64,000 nucleotides of DNA from Blumeriella jaapii (GCA_009599575.1 VWND01000002.1:62001-126000); one strand, 5' to 3'; positions 1 through 12,835 are shown, counted from the stretch's first letter. Numbers and translations are program-made. Notes: generated by a model not told the origin, from the sequence alone.

Positions 1-99
1 CGCCGAAGTTTTAAGCTTTTACAATTACAGGCTGAAATTACTTTTCGAATAAAAACTATTATATTCTGTTTTTTATACTAATTTGTTTAAATCTGCCTA

Positions 100-646
100 T
101 AACGACCTTTTCCCAGAGCAGAAAAACCTTTTTTTCCTATTTGTTTTTATCGACGCAAACGGAAGCTTATTATAGGCTATAAACGCTATTTTCGATTTTA
201 AACAAAATTTCAATTTTTTTTATTTAATATAATAGCGCGGCTATAACGCCGAAGATTAATCTTAGAAACTATTAGAAAACGTTGTTAACGTATATAATTT
301 TATAGCTAAATTCGCTATACGTTTTTTTTTTAAATCTTATTCGACCAAAGCAGAATTAGCTAAAGTCAGAATTGCTAACAGGAAACGTGCTAAATCGATG
401 AATAACGAAAACGAGCTTTTATTATTAAAAAAGGCTTTTACAACCGTTATTAAATATAAAAAGACTGCTATTAATTTTTTTTCTATTATAAAAAAACCAG
501 TTGTTTTGCTTTCGAAACTAGAAAAGCCTGCTTTTTCTATTATTTTTTTTATTATTCCAGCTGAACTTCGCACTTGTTTACAAAAACGCTTCGCGAACGA
601 AGTTCGATTTATAAAAATAGATTCCGACGACGAAGAAATTAAGTAA
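100..646 (+). pseudogene. RIP-degraded mobile-element ORF, family unassigned
   Basis: A single plus-strand frame can be followed from about position 100 to the stop at 644-646. It is broken by TAG and TAA codons in the first 200 bases and open from 398 onward. TAG/TAA in place of Trp/Gln codons is the usual mark of RIP. The readable part includes FIDANGSLL near 146 and an acidic C-terminal end (DSDDEEIK). It could be the C-terminal part of a DDE transposase, but I see no motif that settles this. The first bases of the window cut off its 5' part. Confidence 0.3.
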
Positions 647-679
647 GAAAAAATGGAAAGAAGGATTATATATAAAAGG

Positions 680-860
680 ATAAGACGTCAGTTCGTTGGT
701 CACGTGGTCCGAAGGTCACGTTGTTATCACGTGATATCGGAGCCCGCACACATTGTATCTTAGACTTCGCGACACCTCTAATTTAGAACCTCGTAATTAA
801 TGCAAATCACCTACGAACCTTCTGCTCGTTCGCCCCCTTACAAACGATCGGAACGTTAAA
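680..860. other. Normal-composition patch inside the AT-rich block
   Basis: This stretch keeps ordinary base composition and CpA/TpG dinucleotides while both flanks are RIP-like. It contains three CACG(T/G)-type motifs close together (TCACGTGG, GTCACGTT, TCACGTGA). No ORF is visible. It may be a short unique sequence or the end of a single-copy element that escaped RIP. Confidence 0.4.
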
Positions 861-2339
861 ATATATTACGAAGCAGCAGTTTTCGGAATTCCGAATAATT
901 AAAACAGCGAGGTAAAAGCCGGAATGCATTTTGAAAGCTTATTAAATAAAATTATAAAACATATTAGCGAAAAAAGCTGTAGGCGTTTTTTGGGTTTTAA
1001 TCAGTCGGAAATAATATTTATATATAATTTTTTTTTTTTATAAAATGCAGCAGTAGTTTGTTTTTTTTATTATAAAACCTTACGTAATTAACGAATTCGC
1101 AGTTTAATTCAAATAAATTTTAAAATATATTTTCGGTCGAAAAATCAAAAAAGTCGGCTTTTAAAAATACTCGTTGCTTTTATTTTTTTTTATTTTAATC
1201 GAGTTTTATAATCGCGTTAAAAATTTTAAGATTTGCTTTGAAATTCGCGTAGCTCAAATAAGCTTTAGTACGCGCTTAAATAGTTTTCGCAGTTTTTCGT
1301 CGGAATATAAATTGGTTATTGAAATTAATTTCGAATACGTCGTAATTCGAATTTTTAATAATAGCGAATCGATTAGCGAAGCCGACAACGTCGATTTTTT
1401 TTATAATTAAATCGTAATACGCCGCGTAATAACGTACGTGGAAATAACAGAATTTGCCGTTTTTTTTAGCGTTAATATTATTCGTAAAAACGAAATTAAA
1501 AAATCGAAGTTTTTTAGCGAAAAAAAATTCGAATAAAAACGGATTATCGTTTTTAAATAGTTTTTTTATTTATTCCGGCGTATTATATTTATAATCTTCC
1601 GAAAAAAACTTAATTTAGTTTTCGTTCGAAACAAAAAAAAAAGCTGACGGATTTATTTGGTTTTTATATAAAAATATCGAAATAAAACTTTTAAATCGTT
1701 TCGTCGTCGAAAGCGAAAGTTTTAAATAAAATATTTTAATTTTATGCTTTTTGTATAATTTTTTTCGCGATAATTTCGATATTTTTTTTAAGCTTTTTCG
1801 GTCGAATCGTATAATAATCGAGATTTTAAATGCTTTTATTAAAATCTAAAATATTAACGATAATAATACGACGTTTTTAAACGCAGCAAGCGTTTTTAAT
1901 ATTTGCGTATTTAATTTCGAAAAATCAGATTTAAAATCGTTTAAATTTTTTTTTTTCGGAATGCCGGCGTTTTTTAAATTTAATTTTGTAAAATCGTCGC
2001 GTTTTTTATTAATTAATATAAAAATTATAATTCGGCGTCGATTTCCGGCTATTTTTATTCGCGGTGCTTTTTTTGTTAGCGACGTAAATAATTTTCTTTT
2101 TCGAATAAAAAAAATTTCGGAAATATCGGCGCGCTTTTTTACGTTTTTTGTTTTTATTTTTTCCGGAATCGTTTTTGTAAATACAATAGGTTTTTTGTAT
2201 TTAAATAAACGGTTGTTTGCTATTACGCTTTTGATTTCGTTTTCGGATTCGTTTTCGATAATAAAAAATAAAAATCTTCGAATTATTTTAATTGTTTTAA
2301 AAATATTAATTGTTATCGCGTATGTTTTTTCGAATTAAA
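861..2339. other. AT-rich decayed DNA without an assignable gene
   Basis: The stretch is strongly AT-rich with many TTTTT/AAAAA runs. An open plus-strand frame at 1961-2338 (125 codons) is low-complexity, rich in Phe, Ile and Lys, and has no recognisable motif. Open frames here are expected by chance because CpA loss removes few potential stops on one strand. I see no LTR or TIR boundary. Confidence 0.5.
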
Positions 2340-2930
2340 CGAAAATAATATTAGCTTTTTCGTTTTTTTCGTCGTCGTAAATTTAAAATATCGGAATAGC
2401 GTCGTTTTTTTCGTTCGATATAAAAATGCCGCATTTGGCGACGCTTAGTTTTTTGCTTTAAAAAAAATCAGATTTAAGATTTCGCAGCCGATTAAAATTC
2501 CTTTTAGCGATTGTATAACGTCGTCGATTAATTTGCAAATAATTATAAAAAAGTTTATAAATCTGCGGGTTTTTAAGTTATTAACTTTTAAAATTTGCGT
2601 TTTAAAAATGTAAGCGTTTAATATTCAGACTTTTTTTTTAATAAAAGTAATAGTTTCGAAAAAGCGAGCGAAATGCCAAAATGAAATAACACCGGTAATT
2701 TTATTAAAAACGTATTTTTAAATATTTTTTTTTCGTTGATTTGGCAAAAAACGCAAAATCCGGTTTGTTATTTTTTTTTTATTATTTCGAGCTTTTTTTG
2801 TTCCGGCGAAAGCTTTTAAAACGTTATCGTAATTCAGCAGAAATTTATCGTAATTAAAACTTTTGCAAACGAATTCAGTTTTAATAAAGCTTTCGTAATC
2901 GAATAAAAATTCGTTAACGTTTTTAATTAT
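2340..2930 (-). pseudogene. Degenerate ORF of an unknown mobile element
   Basis: On the minus strand one frame stays open for almost 200 codons with only a few stops, which look like RIP-converted Trp/Gln codons. The decoded text has ordinary protein character (for example ITGVISFWHFARFFETI and LIDDVIQSLKGILIGCEIL) rather than the Lys/Ile/Phe noise of neighbouring frames, so it is a real decayed coding region. I do not recognise the family. It lies just beyond the 3' end of element B and might belong to an older insertion that B entered. Confidence 0.4.
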
Positions 2931-3640
2931 TATGTCGAATTGGTTTATAAATGTTTTTACGAAAACTGCTTATTAATTTAAAATGACGGTATTATATATT
3001 TATTTAAATTCGGAAAAGTTGCGTATAATAATTCCGTTTTAAAATAAATTAAAAATAAATTTATCAGATTTAGCAACGCTTTGCTTAAAAAACGATATAA
3101 TATCGATAGGTTTGTTAATTAAAAAAATATATTATATTTATTAAAAAATAATCGGAAAAAAGTACGGGAATTATAAAATATTTGTATTTAAAAATTACGG
3201 AAATCCGTATACTGATTCTTTAATAAATTATAATTATTTAAATAAATATTCGTTTAAAACAACGAAAAAAATTAAATAATATAAAAAGTAGCAAATAATA
3301 AAATGTATAAAAAATAGTTTTCGTAAAATATACGAGTAATATAAATGTATTAAATATGCGGCTTAAATATATATAAAGTTTTTGTTTTAATAAACAAAAA
3401 TATAGTCAAACAAAAAAAAATATAATAAATATTCTAAGTAATATAAAAAAAAGTCTTAAAAATAAACAGTGTATATAAAACAAAATAATTAAGTTGTATA
3501 CAAACAAAGCAAAATAAAAATAATAAAATAATATATAATAAAAAAAAAATAATAAATAATAAAAACAATAGAACAATTAATAAATAATTTTGTAAACACT
3601 TTTCTTCTTTTCGGTTATAAATGGAATCACGATTTAAATT
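2931..3640. other. AT-rich sequence, probable 3' flank or LTR zone of element B
   Basis: No coding signal is visible. By position this is where the 3' LTR of the minus-strand element B should lie, because the integrase C-terminus ends just upstream at about 3.69 kb. I compared it by eye with 22,640-22,890, where the 5' LTR should be, and found no convincing match. The stretch is extremely A-rich around 3,300-3,590. Confidence 0.35.
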
Positions 3641-3943
3641 ATGCTTTCAGCAGCGGGGTTATCGTTCGGCTGTTTTCAGACTTTTTCAAAAGGTTTTTTT
3701 TCAGAAGTATAATCGCTTTGGTCGGAATCGTCGTCGGATTCGCTAGGCGATTCGCTGTCTAAATCAGAATCTAAAAGATAAATTTGCTAGTTTTTTTTAT
3801 AAAATTGTTTCAACCGGTTGGCGGCGAACGTTTTTTTCAGTTTTGTTTTATCGAATTCCGTAAGTTTATAATAGTTTTTATTTAATTCGGCCTCGTATAC
3901 TTCGTAGGGTCCGAGCCATTTATAATTAAGCTTAATATCGGCC
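3641..3943 (-). pseudogene. Element B integrase C-terminal domain
   Basis: Reading the minus strand from 3943 downward gives the GPY/F-type end of a Gypsy integrase, with KWLGPYEVYEA followed by FAANRLKQFY. An acidic Ser/Asp-rich tail (SESPSESDDDSDQSD) follows. The only break in the first part is a TAG after FYKKN. The upstream part of the same domain lies at 10,425-10,480, on the far side of E1. Confidence 0.75.
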
Positions 3944-3948
3944 GATTT

Positions 3949-4242
3949 TGTGACGACTCACTCGTTTGCCCCTCGTGTCACCCCAGCAACTACGTATAGC
4001 TGCAAGCTTTTCAGCAATTACGTATAGCTGCAAGCTCCCTGGTCTTCTGGTGGGTCTTCCCATCAACTGTGGAAATTATTTATATATATAAAACTTTCTT
4101 CTTTTAGCAACTTCTGCCTTTTGCAATTATTGATTTTAAATAAATATTTTTGTTACAAAATTAAAGGCTCGTTTTTTATATTATATAAATACGGCGACCA
4201 GTTGATTAATCTCCTAGCCTTTCGACTAATTAAATCGTTATA
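3949..4242 (+). repeat. E1 5' LTR
   Basis: This 294-bp LTR holds two copies of a 28-bp unit around CAACTACGTATAGCTGCAAG (starting near 3984 and 4012) and a TATATATATAAA stretch near 4080 that could be the promoter TATA region. Its end has decayed from CACA to TATA, a RIP-type change relative to the 3' LTR. Confidence 0.9.
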
Positions 4243-5512
4243 TTATTAACAATTTTTTTTTTACGCTGGCGACGGCGTAAACTATTTTTCTTCTCGAATT
4301 TCTTACGGATTATACTAAAATGATCGACCGGTCGTAAAAAGGCTTATTTCCGCATTTCGCGAAAAATAGCTTTTGTTTAACGATCTTTCTTTTAGCAAAG
4401 CTTTTCAGCTTCTGCTATTACATCTTAATCTTTTTTTTAATCAGCGAAAAAGCAGCCTTTTCCAGAAGCTTTTTCTTTTGAAGAACAGTCCTTCTTTCGA
4501 GAAAAAAAAAACAAAGGAAAAGGCAGAGCGCTAATTATTTCGCTTGCCATTTTTTTCTTACAGCCTAGCGTTAAAAGCGTTCAGTTGAAACTTTTGCAAA
4601 ATCAACTGAAAAAAGCGCAAAAGCGTGAACGACAATTTCTGAAAACTATACGACTGCGATAAACCTCTTAATCAGAGCGTTTAATAAAATTTATCGAACG
4701 TGCTTCTGCCAATCGCGAATCTGCCGCTCTACCTTTTCGCAACGTTTTATTTCAACCAACAAACGCTGCAAATTAATTTTCACGCTTTTCGCGAACTTTT
4801 TTTGGATTTTCCTATAACGGCCAAAACTTTAACGCGCCTTTTGAACGCTATAATTCCCATTTATTTGCTGACTTTCGATTAGCTCGCATAAAACGCGTTT
4901 CGAACCTTAAGTTTAAATTAAATAATAGTAAAAATTATAAAACACGTTATTAAAAAATTAGAGTTTTCGATAACCTCGAACTTTACTACGATTATTTTGT
5001 TAGCGATCGATCCCGTAAAAATTATATATTCGATCAGACCGAAAGCGTAGCAAAAAAGTTTTTGATTTCGCGTATTTTAAACCGTTCCGATTTTACATCT
5101 TTCGAAAAATTAATAAAAAAGATCGCCGATTTTCTGGCCGACTTTTCCGACGTTTAAAAAGCCGAAAACGAATTCAAAATGCTTGCAATAAATACGCACG
5201 ACGATTTTTAACGGTTTTACTTGCGATTTTCCATTTTCGCAGCGAACGCTTAAATACGAATTAATAAACAACTTCGAAACGCTTTTCGCGATAAAATACT
5301 AAAACGTTTACAAAAAAAGCTGCATTTGAAATAAACGCGTACAACGACTTTTAAAAATTAACTTACCGCCGTCCGATAAAAAAAACAAAATCAGTTGACT
5401 GAACGAATTTTATACGCGAATCGCTTTTTAATTAAATCTATCATTTATCAAAATAATAGGTTTTTAATCAAAGCGTATTACGAGTCAAATCGTACGTACG
5501 AGAATCGTTCAA

Positions 5513-6071
5513 ATGCTTTACAAGCTTTTTTTTAGCCTTTTGCTGTTTTTCCTTTTTTTCTACGCCAGAACGCCCCTTTTAGCGTTTTTTCTTTTCGATC
5601 GGACCAACGGCAACGCTCGTTTTTTATTTTATATTAAAAAATTCAAAAAGGCCAATTTGCACGACTTTTTACGGGCCGATTTTCGGTTCCATTTAAAAAC
5701 TCTTTTAGGCTAGTAGATGTAAACGAGATCGAACCGGCCGAAGATTCGCTTTTTAATAATAGTAGTAAAAACGAAAACCCCTTTTTAAACGATTTCCAAA
5801 ACGCATACGAGAAAGTTGAAAGCTTTTCCGCCAGTCGGAAAAACGCTCAGGCCTAAGCAAAGCCTTTTTTTTAAGCGTATTGCGCGATATACGTTATTTT
5901 AACGTTCGAAAGCTTTTTGATAGCGATTTATTAACAATTTCCGTTACATTTATTAAAAATAGCTTTTCGTACAAAATAAAAGCGCTCGCCGATTTTAAAG
6001 CGAACGGTTATGCGTTAATCGATTCGGCGCTGATCAAATTTCTTTTTTTTTTTTTAAAACTTTTGATTTAA
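5513..6071 (+). pseudogene. E1 gag end and aspartic protease relic
   Basis: The plus-strand fragment at 5880-6071 carries the retropepsin neighbourhood ALADFKANGYALID. In active relatives this reads as a D-S-G-A-type motif; here the Ser-Gly are replaced (DFKA), so the protease would be dead. Upstream, 5513-5713 is the nucleocapsid/linker part, without a clear CCHC knuckle. Stops separate the fragments, but all lie in the expected order ahead of RT. Confidence 0.65.
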
Positions 6072-6811
6072 TCTTTCTCGGCTTTTTTTCTTGTAAAAAG
6101 GTATAATAAAGTTTATGGCCATTTAATTATATATTTTACGCTTTTCAATTTTATTATTAACAATCGAATACAATCGTTTACTTTTTTTTTGATTACTAAT
6201 TTCGGAAATTATAATATAATTCTAGAAAAAGCTTGGCTGGCCGAATACCAAGTTTTATTAAATTGTAATAAACGCAAGCTTTATTAGCCGAAATCTTATT
6301 TTCCCACAGCCTTTTACGCTCGTTGTATTAAAATCTTTTATTTGTATCCCCGAAAGATTTAATCTCGCCATCAAAACGACGTTGTAAAACGTAACAAAAA
6401 CCTTAACTAATTGTGGCAGATCTACGACGCTATGCGGAGCGCGAAAAAGTCGAATTTCACTCGCGGTATTAATTTCGATAGCGACGTTAATAAAATAATT
6501 TAAAAATCACACTACCACTTTCCTAGGTTGCCGATCCTTTTTCTATTATTTCTACTTTTTTTTTTTTTTTCCCTTCGTCAAAACAGCTTTTTCGTTCTAC
6601 GAAAAACAGTTATATCAAAAACCGAAAAAAAGCTTTCGCCGCGATAGCCTTTCAGCTTAATATAATCGATAATTCAGATAAGCAACCTTTTTCTGAACCT
6701 TTTAAACGACCGGTTCGAAAACGAGTCCTTTAATTTATTGCTTACCCAATTTCTATCTGCTAAATTATTGCATACGCTTTCAAGCTGATTTTTAGAAAAA
6801 AAACAGTTAAA

Positions 6812-8300
6812 ATGTTTTTAACCTTTTTGTACGAAATCGACAGAATACTAAACGACCTCACGTACAACATTTTTTTTAAAATTCAATTTCATAGTTTTTT
6901 CGAACGTTTCAGAATTAATAAAATATCGATTTCGATTTTTTTAACCAATTTAGCAAAGCTAATTTCGAATAAACCTTTCTTCGAATTTTTCCCTCCGGAA
7001 TACAAAGATTTCGAATACGTGTTTTTTAAGGCCGCTAATAACGAGCTAGCCTTTTACCGGCCTTACGACCATAAAATCGAGCTTATTATAAATAAAAAAA
7101 AGCTGAAATACACTTTTTTATATAAAATATCGATTTCAAAATTCGAAATTGTTAAAATCTATTTGCAAAATAACCTTAATAAAAGCTTTATCGAACTTTT
7201 TATCGCTTTTTTCGCTGCTTTAGTACTTTTCGCTAAAAAACCCGACGGTTTACTGCGTTTTTGTATCGATTATCGAACTTTTAATAATATTATTCGTAAA
7301 AATCGCTATTTTTTTTTTTTTATCGATAAAACTTTTGCTCGTTTTTCGGAAGCGCGAATTTTTACGAAATTCGATATTCGTTAAGCTTTTCACAGAATTC
7401 GAATGGACTTCGCTAGTAAAAAACTGACGACGTTTCGTACGCGTTACGACGCTTATAAATGCAAAATGCTACTTTTTAGCCTTATTAATAAACCCGCAAT
7501 TTACTAACGCTATATAAACGACGTTTTTTTCGATTATTTAAACGATTTTTGCATTGCATACCTGGACGATATTTTTATTTATTCGTCCGATTTTTTAAAA
7601 CACGCTATATACGTTCGCAAAATGCTTTAAAAGCTCGCTGACGCTAAATTACAGGCCGATATTCGGAAGTTTGAATTTAACGTTATACGAACCCGTTATT
7701 TAGGTTTTATTATTTCGATTGAAAGCCTAAAAGTAGATTCAAAAAAAGTTTCCGTGGTCGTCCACTGGAAGCTTTTTACTATTATAAAAGGTGTACAAAG
7801 TTTTCTTGGTTTTTGTAATTTTTACCGACGTTTTATTCGAGATTATAATATAATTGCAAAGCTTTTGATCTATTTAACCAAAGCTAACGTTTTTTTCAAT
7901 TTCATTTTTAAATATCAGAAAAATTTCGACCTTTTTATATTAGCTTTTACTACTGCATCAGTTTTATAATATTACAGGCAAGACTTTTTTTGCATATTAA
8001 AAACTGACGCTTTCGACGGCGTAGTAGCTTTTGTGCTTTCGCAATTCCATAGCGACGATTAGCTTTCAATCGCTTATTTCAGCAAAACTATAGCCTCCGC
8101 AAAGCTAAATTACATCGTATACGATAAAAAAATGTTCGCAATCGTAAGATTTTTAAATAATTTTCGTGCTAAATTAGCTAGTTCAGTTTATTAGATTAAA
8201 ATAATTATTAATTATAAGACTTTAAAATACTTTATAACTTTCAAATTTTTAAACGCTCGATAAGCACGCTGGGCCGAGCTTTTCGCCGATTACAACTTTC
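6812..8300 (+). pseudogene. E1 reverse transcriptase and RNase H relic
   Basis: 6812-7384 encodes the RT start (KKPDGLLRFCIDYRTFNNI, then FTKFDIR), which matches the conserved VKKPDG...CVDYRxLN...FTKLDLR pattern. About 7555-7580 encodes AYLDDIFIYSS, so the catalytic YLDD box is still intact in this copy. 7754-7969 encodes the thumb segment [16 protein letters not shown]. RNase H follows near 7,990-8,200. Stop codons and short frame breaks separate the pieces. Confidence 0.85.
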
Positions 8301-8572
8301 TTATTACGTATAGACCAAATAAATATAACTTTTTGGCTAACGTATTAATACGTCGTACGAGCGAACTCGATCGCTAAAACTTTTTTAAACGCATCTAGCG
8401 CCTGCAAACACTTTTTCGAACAGATTAAATCGATTATCGACTTTTAATTAAAAAACTTCGATTTTCCACGGCCTTCGAAACAGCTGTTTTTATCGTTGAA
8501 ATAATTGATTTTTTTTTCGCACTTCGTATCGTTGACCAATTTTTCTACGCTAATCGCATAGCTAGCAGCCTG

Positions 8573-10125
8573 ATGGCCTTCCGAAAAGAAGCTGTACGAA
8601 ACGCTGCGAAAGGGAACGATAACAATACTTCGTATACATTTGAACGCGATTTGCTGCTATATTACGATCGCCTGATAATACCAAACGTCGATTATTTTCG
8701 TTTAGCTTTTGTACGAAAAATGCACGATCAAATCTTTACCGCTTATTTTAGCGCTCGCAAAATTACGCAATTGCTTTCGGATTAATATTATTGGCGAGGT
8801 ATAACAGCTTTCGTAAAACAATACTATCGCAATTGCTACGTTTGTCGAAAAAGTTTTGTTTTAAAAAATAAGCGCTCCGGCTTTTTCAGCTTTTTTCTGT
8901 TTTTAACCATTTTTAAAAGCACGTTACAATAGATTTTTGCAGTTTTAACAAAAACAAATACGATTACGATAACGTGTTCGTAATAATAAATCGCTTTTCT
9001 AAGCAAGCTATTTCGATTTTTTATTATAAAAATATCGACGCTCGAAGCTTCGCTAAATTATATATATTCTACGTATACAAGTATTTTGGCTTTTTAAAAA
9101 GTATTATTAGCGATCGTGGCCTTTAGTATTAATTTACTTTTTAATTTAAATTAAATAAAATACTCGGTACGCAACTAAAGCTTTCGACAGCCGTTTATTT
9201 TAAAACCGATGGTCAGACCGAAATTTATAATTAATATTTGCAAAAACGCTTTCGACCTTTCGTAAATTTTTACTAAAACGATTAGAACGAATTTTTTTTA
9301 ATAATAGATTTCGCTTAAATGGTTTTTTTTCACGAGAATTTAAATAGCTTTTCATTTTTTAAAATTGTATACGGTTACACTTCTTATACTAATTAAAACT
9401 GGAAGCTCGACATTTTTCTTTTTTCCAATTTTTTATATAAGCTAAACGCAAACGAAGCTCGTGCGTACGCTCGCCGCTATTACGACGTTTAAAACCTCGC
9501 CAAATCGCATTTCTAATAAGCTTACGACAAAATAAAAAAAAATGCGAATAAATCTCGCCGCGCGATCGATTTTAACGTTGGCGATTACGTATAGCTCGAT
9601 ATGCGTTTATTTCCGACCTCCCGGCCTTTTCGCAAGCTCGACAATCCTATAAACGGCCTTTTTAAAATTATAGCCAAAATTTTCGACAACGCTTTTAAAC
9701 TAAATCTTTTTAATATTATAAACGTACACCCAGTTTTTCACGCTAATCGATTGCGTAAAACAGCTAACGACGCGTTTTCAAATCAGGTTAACTTAACCTT
9801 TAAATCTATTAATATAATTAATAAGCTTAAATACAAAATCGAAAAATTAATCGCTTATCGAATATAACGGAAAACCTTTTAGTACAAAGCTTTTTAAATA
9901 AATTTAAATAAAAACCTTACGTGGTACCCCGCGTTTGATTTTATATACGCTTTTTTAAAAATGCGCGACTTTTATTTGGCGCATAAAAAACTCTCCGGTT
10001 TTTTTGCAAAACTTATAGACTGGCTAAAAGCGTATTCCGAAGGTTTGGATTCGTACGATTATTTGGATAGCGACGTACTAATAGATAAAAGTTCGAGGGC
10101 GCGCTTTTTTCGGACGGAGGGATAA
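8573..10125 (+). pseudogene. E1 integrase with chromodomain-like C-terminus
   Basis: 8573-8785 covers the integrase zinc-binding region (VRKMHDQIFTAYFSARKITQ, the H-H part of an HHCC module, with YCxxC further on near 8,835). The core follows around 8,930-9,200. 9601-9867 encodes the family-typical stretch NVHPVFHANRLRK. 9,870-10,125 resembles the W-Y-P chromodomain-like tail (a degraded WYPA..F..AP..LRDFHLAH pattern), ending in FFRTEG and the TAA that touches the LTR. Confidence 0.75.
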
Positions 10126-10419
10126 TATGACGACTTACTCGTTTGCTTTTCGTGTCATCCCAGCAACTACGTATAGCTGCAAGCTTCCCAGCAATTACGT
10201 ATAGCTGCAAGCTTCCTGGTCTTTTGGTAGGTCTTTCTATCAACTATAGAAATTATTTATATATATAAAACTCTTTTCTTTTAGCAACTTCTGCCTTCTG
10301 CAATTATTAATTTTAAGTGAATATTTTTGTTACAAAACCAAAGGCTCGTTTCTTATATCATGTGAACACGGCGACCAGTTGACTGATCTCCCAGCCCTTC
10401 GACTGATTAGATCGTCACA
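10126..10419 (+). repeat. E1 3' LTR
   Basis: This 294-bp copy is the partner of 3949-4242. The two 28-bp units start near 10161 and 10189. Its 3' end (TCGTCACA) is less damaged than that of the 5' LTR, while its 5' end shows TATGACGA for TGTGACGA. GATTT follows directly. Confidence 0.9.
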
Positions 10420-10424
10420 GATTT

Positions 10425-12835
10425 GTTAATAGCGCGCTGAACTTCGTAAACCAAAACCAGATTTCTTTTTCTGATTAGCGTTTTTTTTTAAATCTTAGTT
10501 TTATTCCAGATTTTTTTAATTGTTTTTTTATATTTTTTTTTTTTAAATTATTTTTTTTATATTTATATCGCGGTAGTTTAATTATTTAAATTTTATTGCT
10601 AATAAATCTGTTTTCGTTTTTATTTTAATTACGTTATAAAGCTTTTATATAAGCCATTTTGTTTTCAAAAGCAGTCGAGCGTTTTTGCCGTATTAAATAA
10701 AAAATAGAATTATTTTAATAAAAACGTATATATATATGCGTATAATAAAAAGTATTTTCGAAATTTTCCGCGACTAACGCTTATAGCTTTTTCGAATAGC
10801 TTTTGAAAAGCCGTTAAAAATATTTTTATAGCTTCGTTTCACGAATCCGTTGCTTTTCGAATTATAAATTAAAATTTAAATACGCTAAATTTCGTATTTT
10901 TTTATAAAAGTTTCGATAACGCTTTTGTTTTCGAATTTATTATCGACGTTTAATTTGCTAAATAAACCGTGTCGATATATAACGTTTTTTTAAAAAAAAA
11001 TCGTTATAATTTCGGAAATAGCGTTTCGGAAAAGTCGCTTTTTAAATTATTTAAACAGATCGTCGATAACAAATACGAAATATATATTTTCGCGGTCGGT
11101 GGTCGGTACGCGTATAACGTCGAAATTGATTTTTTAAATTTTAAAAAACTACGTCGAATATAATAGATTTTTTTTCGGCCAAGCTTTTATTTTTAATAAA
11201 AAATGCAATTTTTAACGAAAGCTTTGCAGTTTACGAAATACTTTTTTTATCAGAAATCGTTTTTGATTCGGTAATAAATAGCTTCGGCTTTTTTATAAAA
11301 CATTTTTTCGTAAGCTTTTTTTATAATTTAAAATTTATTAATTTTATTATTTATTATTAAGCGTTTTTGATATATATTATTTTTTATTTTGTATAATTTT
11401 TTATCGGCTAAAATATAATCGAAAACCTGGTTTTTAAATAATTTAAATTAATAATTTAATACGTTAAATAATTTAAATAAAATAATTAAATAATATACGA
11501 TTAAATAAAAGTTTTCGGTTTTGTAATTATCGATCAAAAGTTTATTTTCGTCGTTAATCGATTTATTCCGATCGTTTTCGGTTAAATTTATTTGCGGTGC
11601 TAACCGAAATAATAACGCGAATGCTTTTTCGGCCCGAAAATTAATGTTTTTTATTCGCGATGCCAGCCGAAATAGCAACGCGAATAATTTCGGTTTTGTA
11701 AAATTTAAAACGCAAATAGCAAAACAGCCGATTTCGTTAATAATTTATTCGTTAATATTTTATTCGCTTTGTTTAACGAAATCAAACGGATAAAAACGTT
11801 TTCGTTTAAAAAGGCCGTTTGCCGCTGTATTAATTGTTTTTTTAATATATTTGATTTCGAAATTTATAAATCGCATTTAAATTATTTAATTAATAACGAA
11901 TGCTTTTAGCAGATTATTAGCTTTTTTATTTAATTAATCGATAAAGATTTTTGCGTTTGTTTTTAAAATAAAATATACGCCGTACAATTCGCTTTTTATT
12001 TTTTTTATTATTTTAAAAGCGCTTCGATATTTTCGTTTGATAAGCATCGTAGCGTGTTTTCGCGAAAGATTATAAGCCGCTTTCGAATCGTAAAAAATAT
12101 CGTTTTTTGTTTTCGTCGATTTGTTATAATATAGCTTTTAACCAAAAATATTGGCGTCGACAATTAAAATGATTTTTTCTGCGTTTAGGCTATAATCGAT
12201 TCGCATAAGCGATAAAGCCGATAAAAAGTCGTTTTTAAGAATTTTTATAGTTTTGCTTTGCTTTTTTTTTTAAACGAAATCGATTTTTTTTTATTATAAC
12301 GTAGATAAATACAGCTTTTTAAAAAAAGCTTTTAATTTAATTGCGGTAGTAAATTATAACGCTAATAAAAGTTTTGGCTTCGGTAATATTTTTACATTTT
12401 TTCCATTCGCAAATTTTTTTAATTTTTTTTCGTTAAAAATAGCGATCAGCGCTATTAATTATATAACCGACGATATTTATTTCGGATATACAGAATTTTA
12501 ATCGAGGGCCAATAATAGCTTTAGCTTTTTCGAAATAAATTATAATTTTATCGATGTTTTAAATATATTTTATTATATAACGTCGAATTTTAAAAAAAAT
12601 CTTTTTATTATTATAATATAATTTAAAATCTTTTATTCCGACGTCGTTAACGTAAAACAAAGCAATATTAAAAATATAAATTATAAAAATCTTATATACG
12701 ATTTTTACGAATTAAGCGATTAAATTAATAACTTTTATAAGTATTTTAGTTATACGCAGCAAACCGATTAGAATTTAAATTGCTGTTATATTTCGAAATC
12801 GTAAATTAAGTATCAAATGGTCGTAGCCTGAAAAC
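10425..12835 (-). pseudogene. Element B RT second half, RNase H and integrase
   Basis: Reading the minus strand from 12835 downward: FSGYDHL, then IGLLRITK, then LFYVNDVGI near 12,640 (the catalytic VDD box changed to VND, a G-to-A change), then GPRLKFC and IVGYIINSADR, and RNase H with YRSAFKIIKKIKSELYGVYF near 12,010. Integrase occupies the lower part, ending with LVLVYEVQRAINK at about 10,430. A tandem-like GCCAGCCGAAATAGCAACGC motif recurs near 11,600-11,680. Confidence 0.75.

Larger units (their letters stand above)
3949..10419 (+). mobile_element. E1: complete Gypsy chromovirus-like element, RIP-degraded
   Basis: The element is 6,471 bp, bounded by 294-bp LTRs that start TGTGACGA and end TCGTCACA (TCGTTATA in the 5' copy), with a 5-bp target duplication GATTT at 3944-3948 and 10420-10424. 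The order is gag relic, protease, RT, RNase H, integrase, chromodomain-like tail, as in chromoviruses. The polyprotein stop TAA (10123-10125) directly abuts the 3' LTR, and a purine-rich tract (10112-10125) serves as the likely polypurine tract. Many stop codons make it inactive. It is inserted inside the integrase gene of element B. Confidence 0.92.

Noticed and set aside
1961..2338. 125-codon plus-strand ORF in AT-rich DNA
   Set aside because: Phe/Ile/Lys-dominated low-complexity text without a motif; likely chance openness in RIPed DNA.
3984..4040. CRISPR-like short repeats
   Set aside because: Only two 28-bp units, part of a retrotransposon LTR; eukaryotic context.
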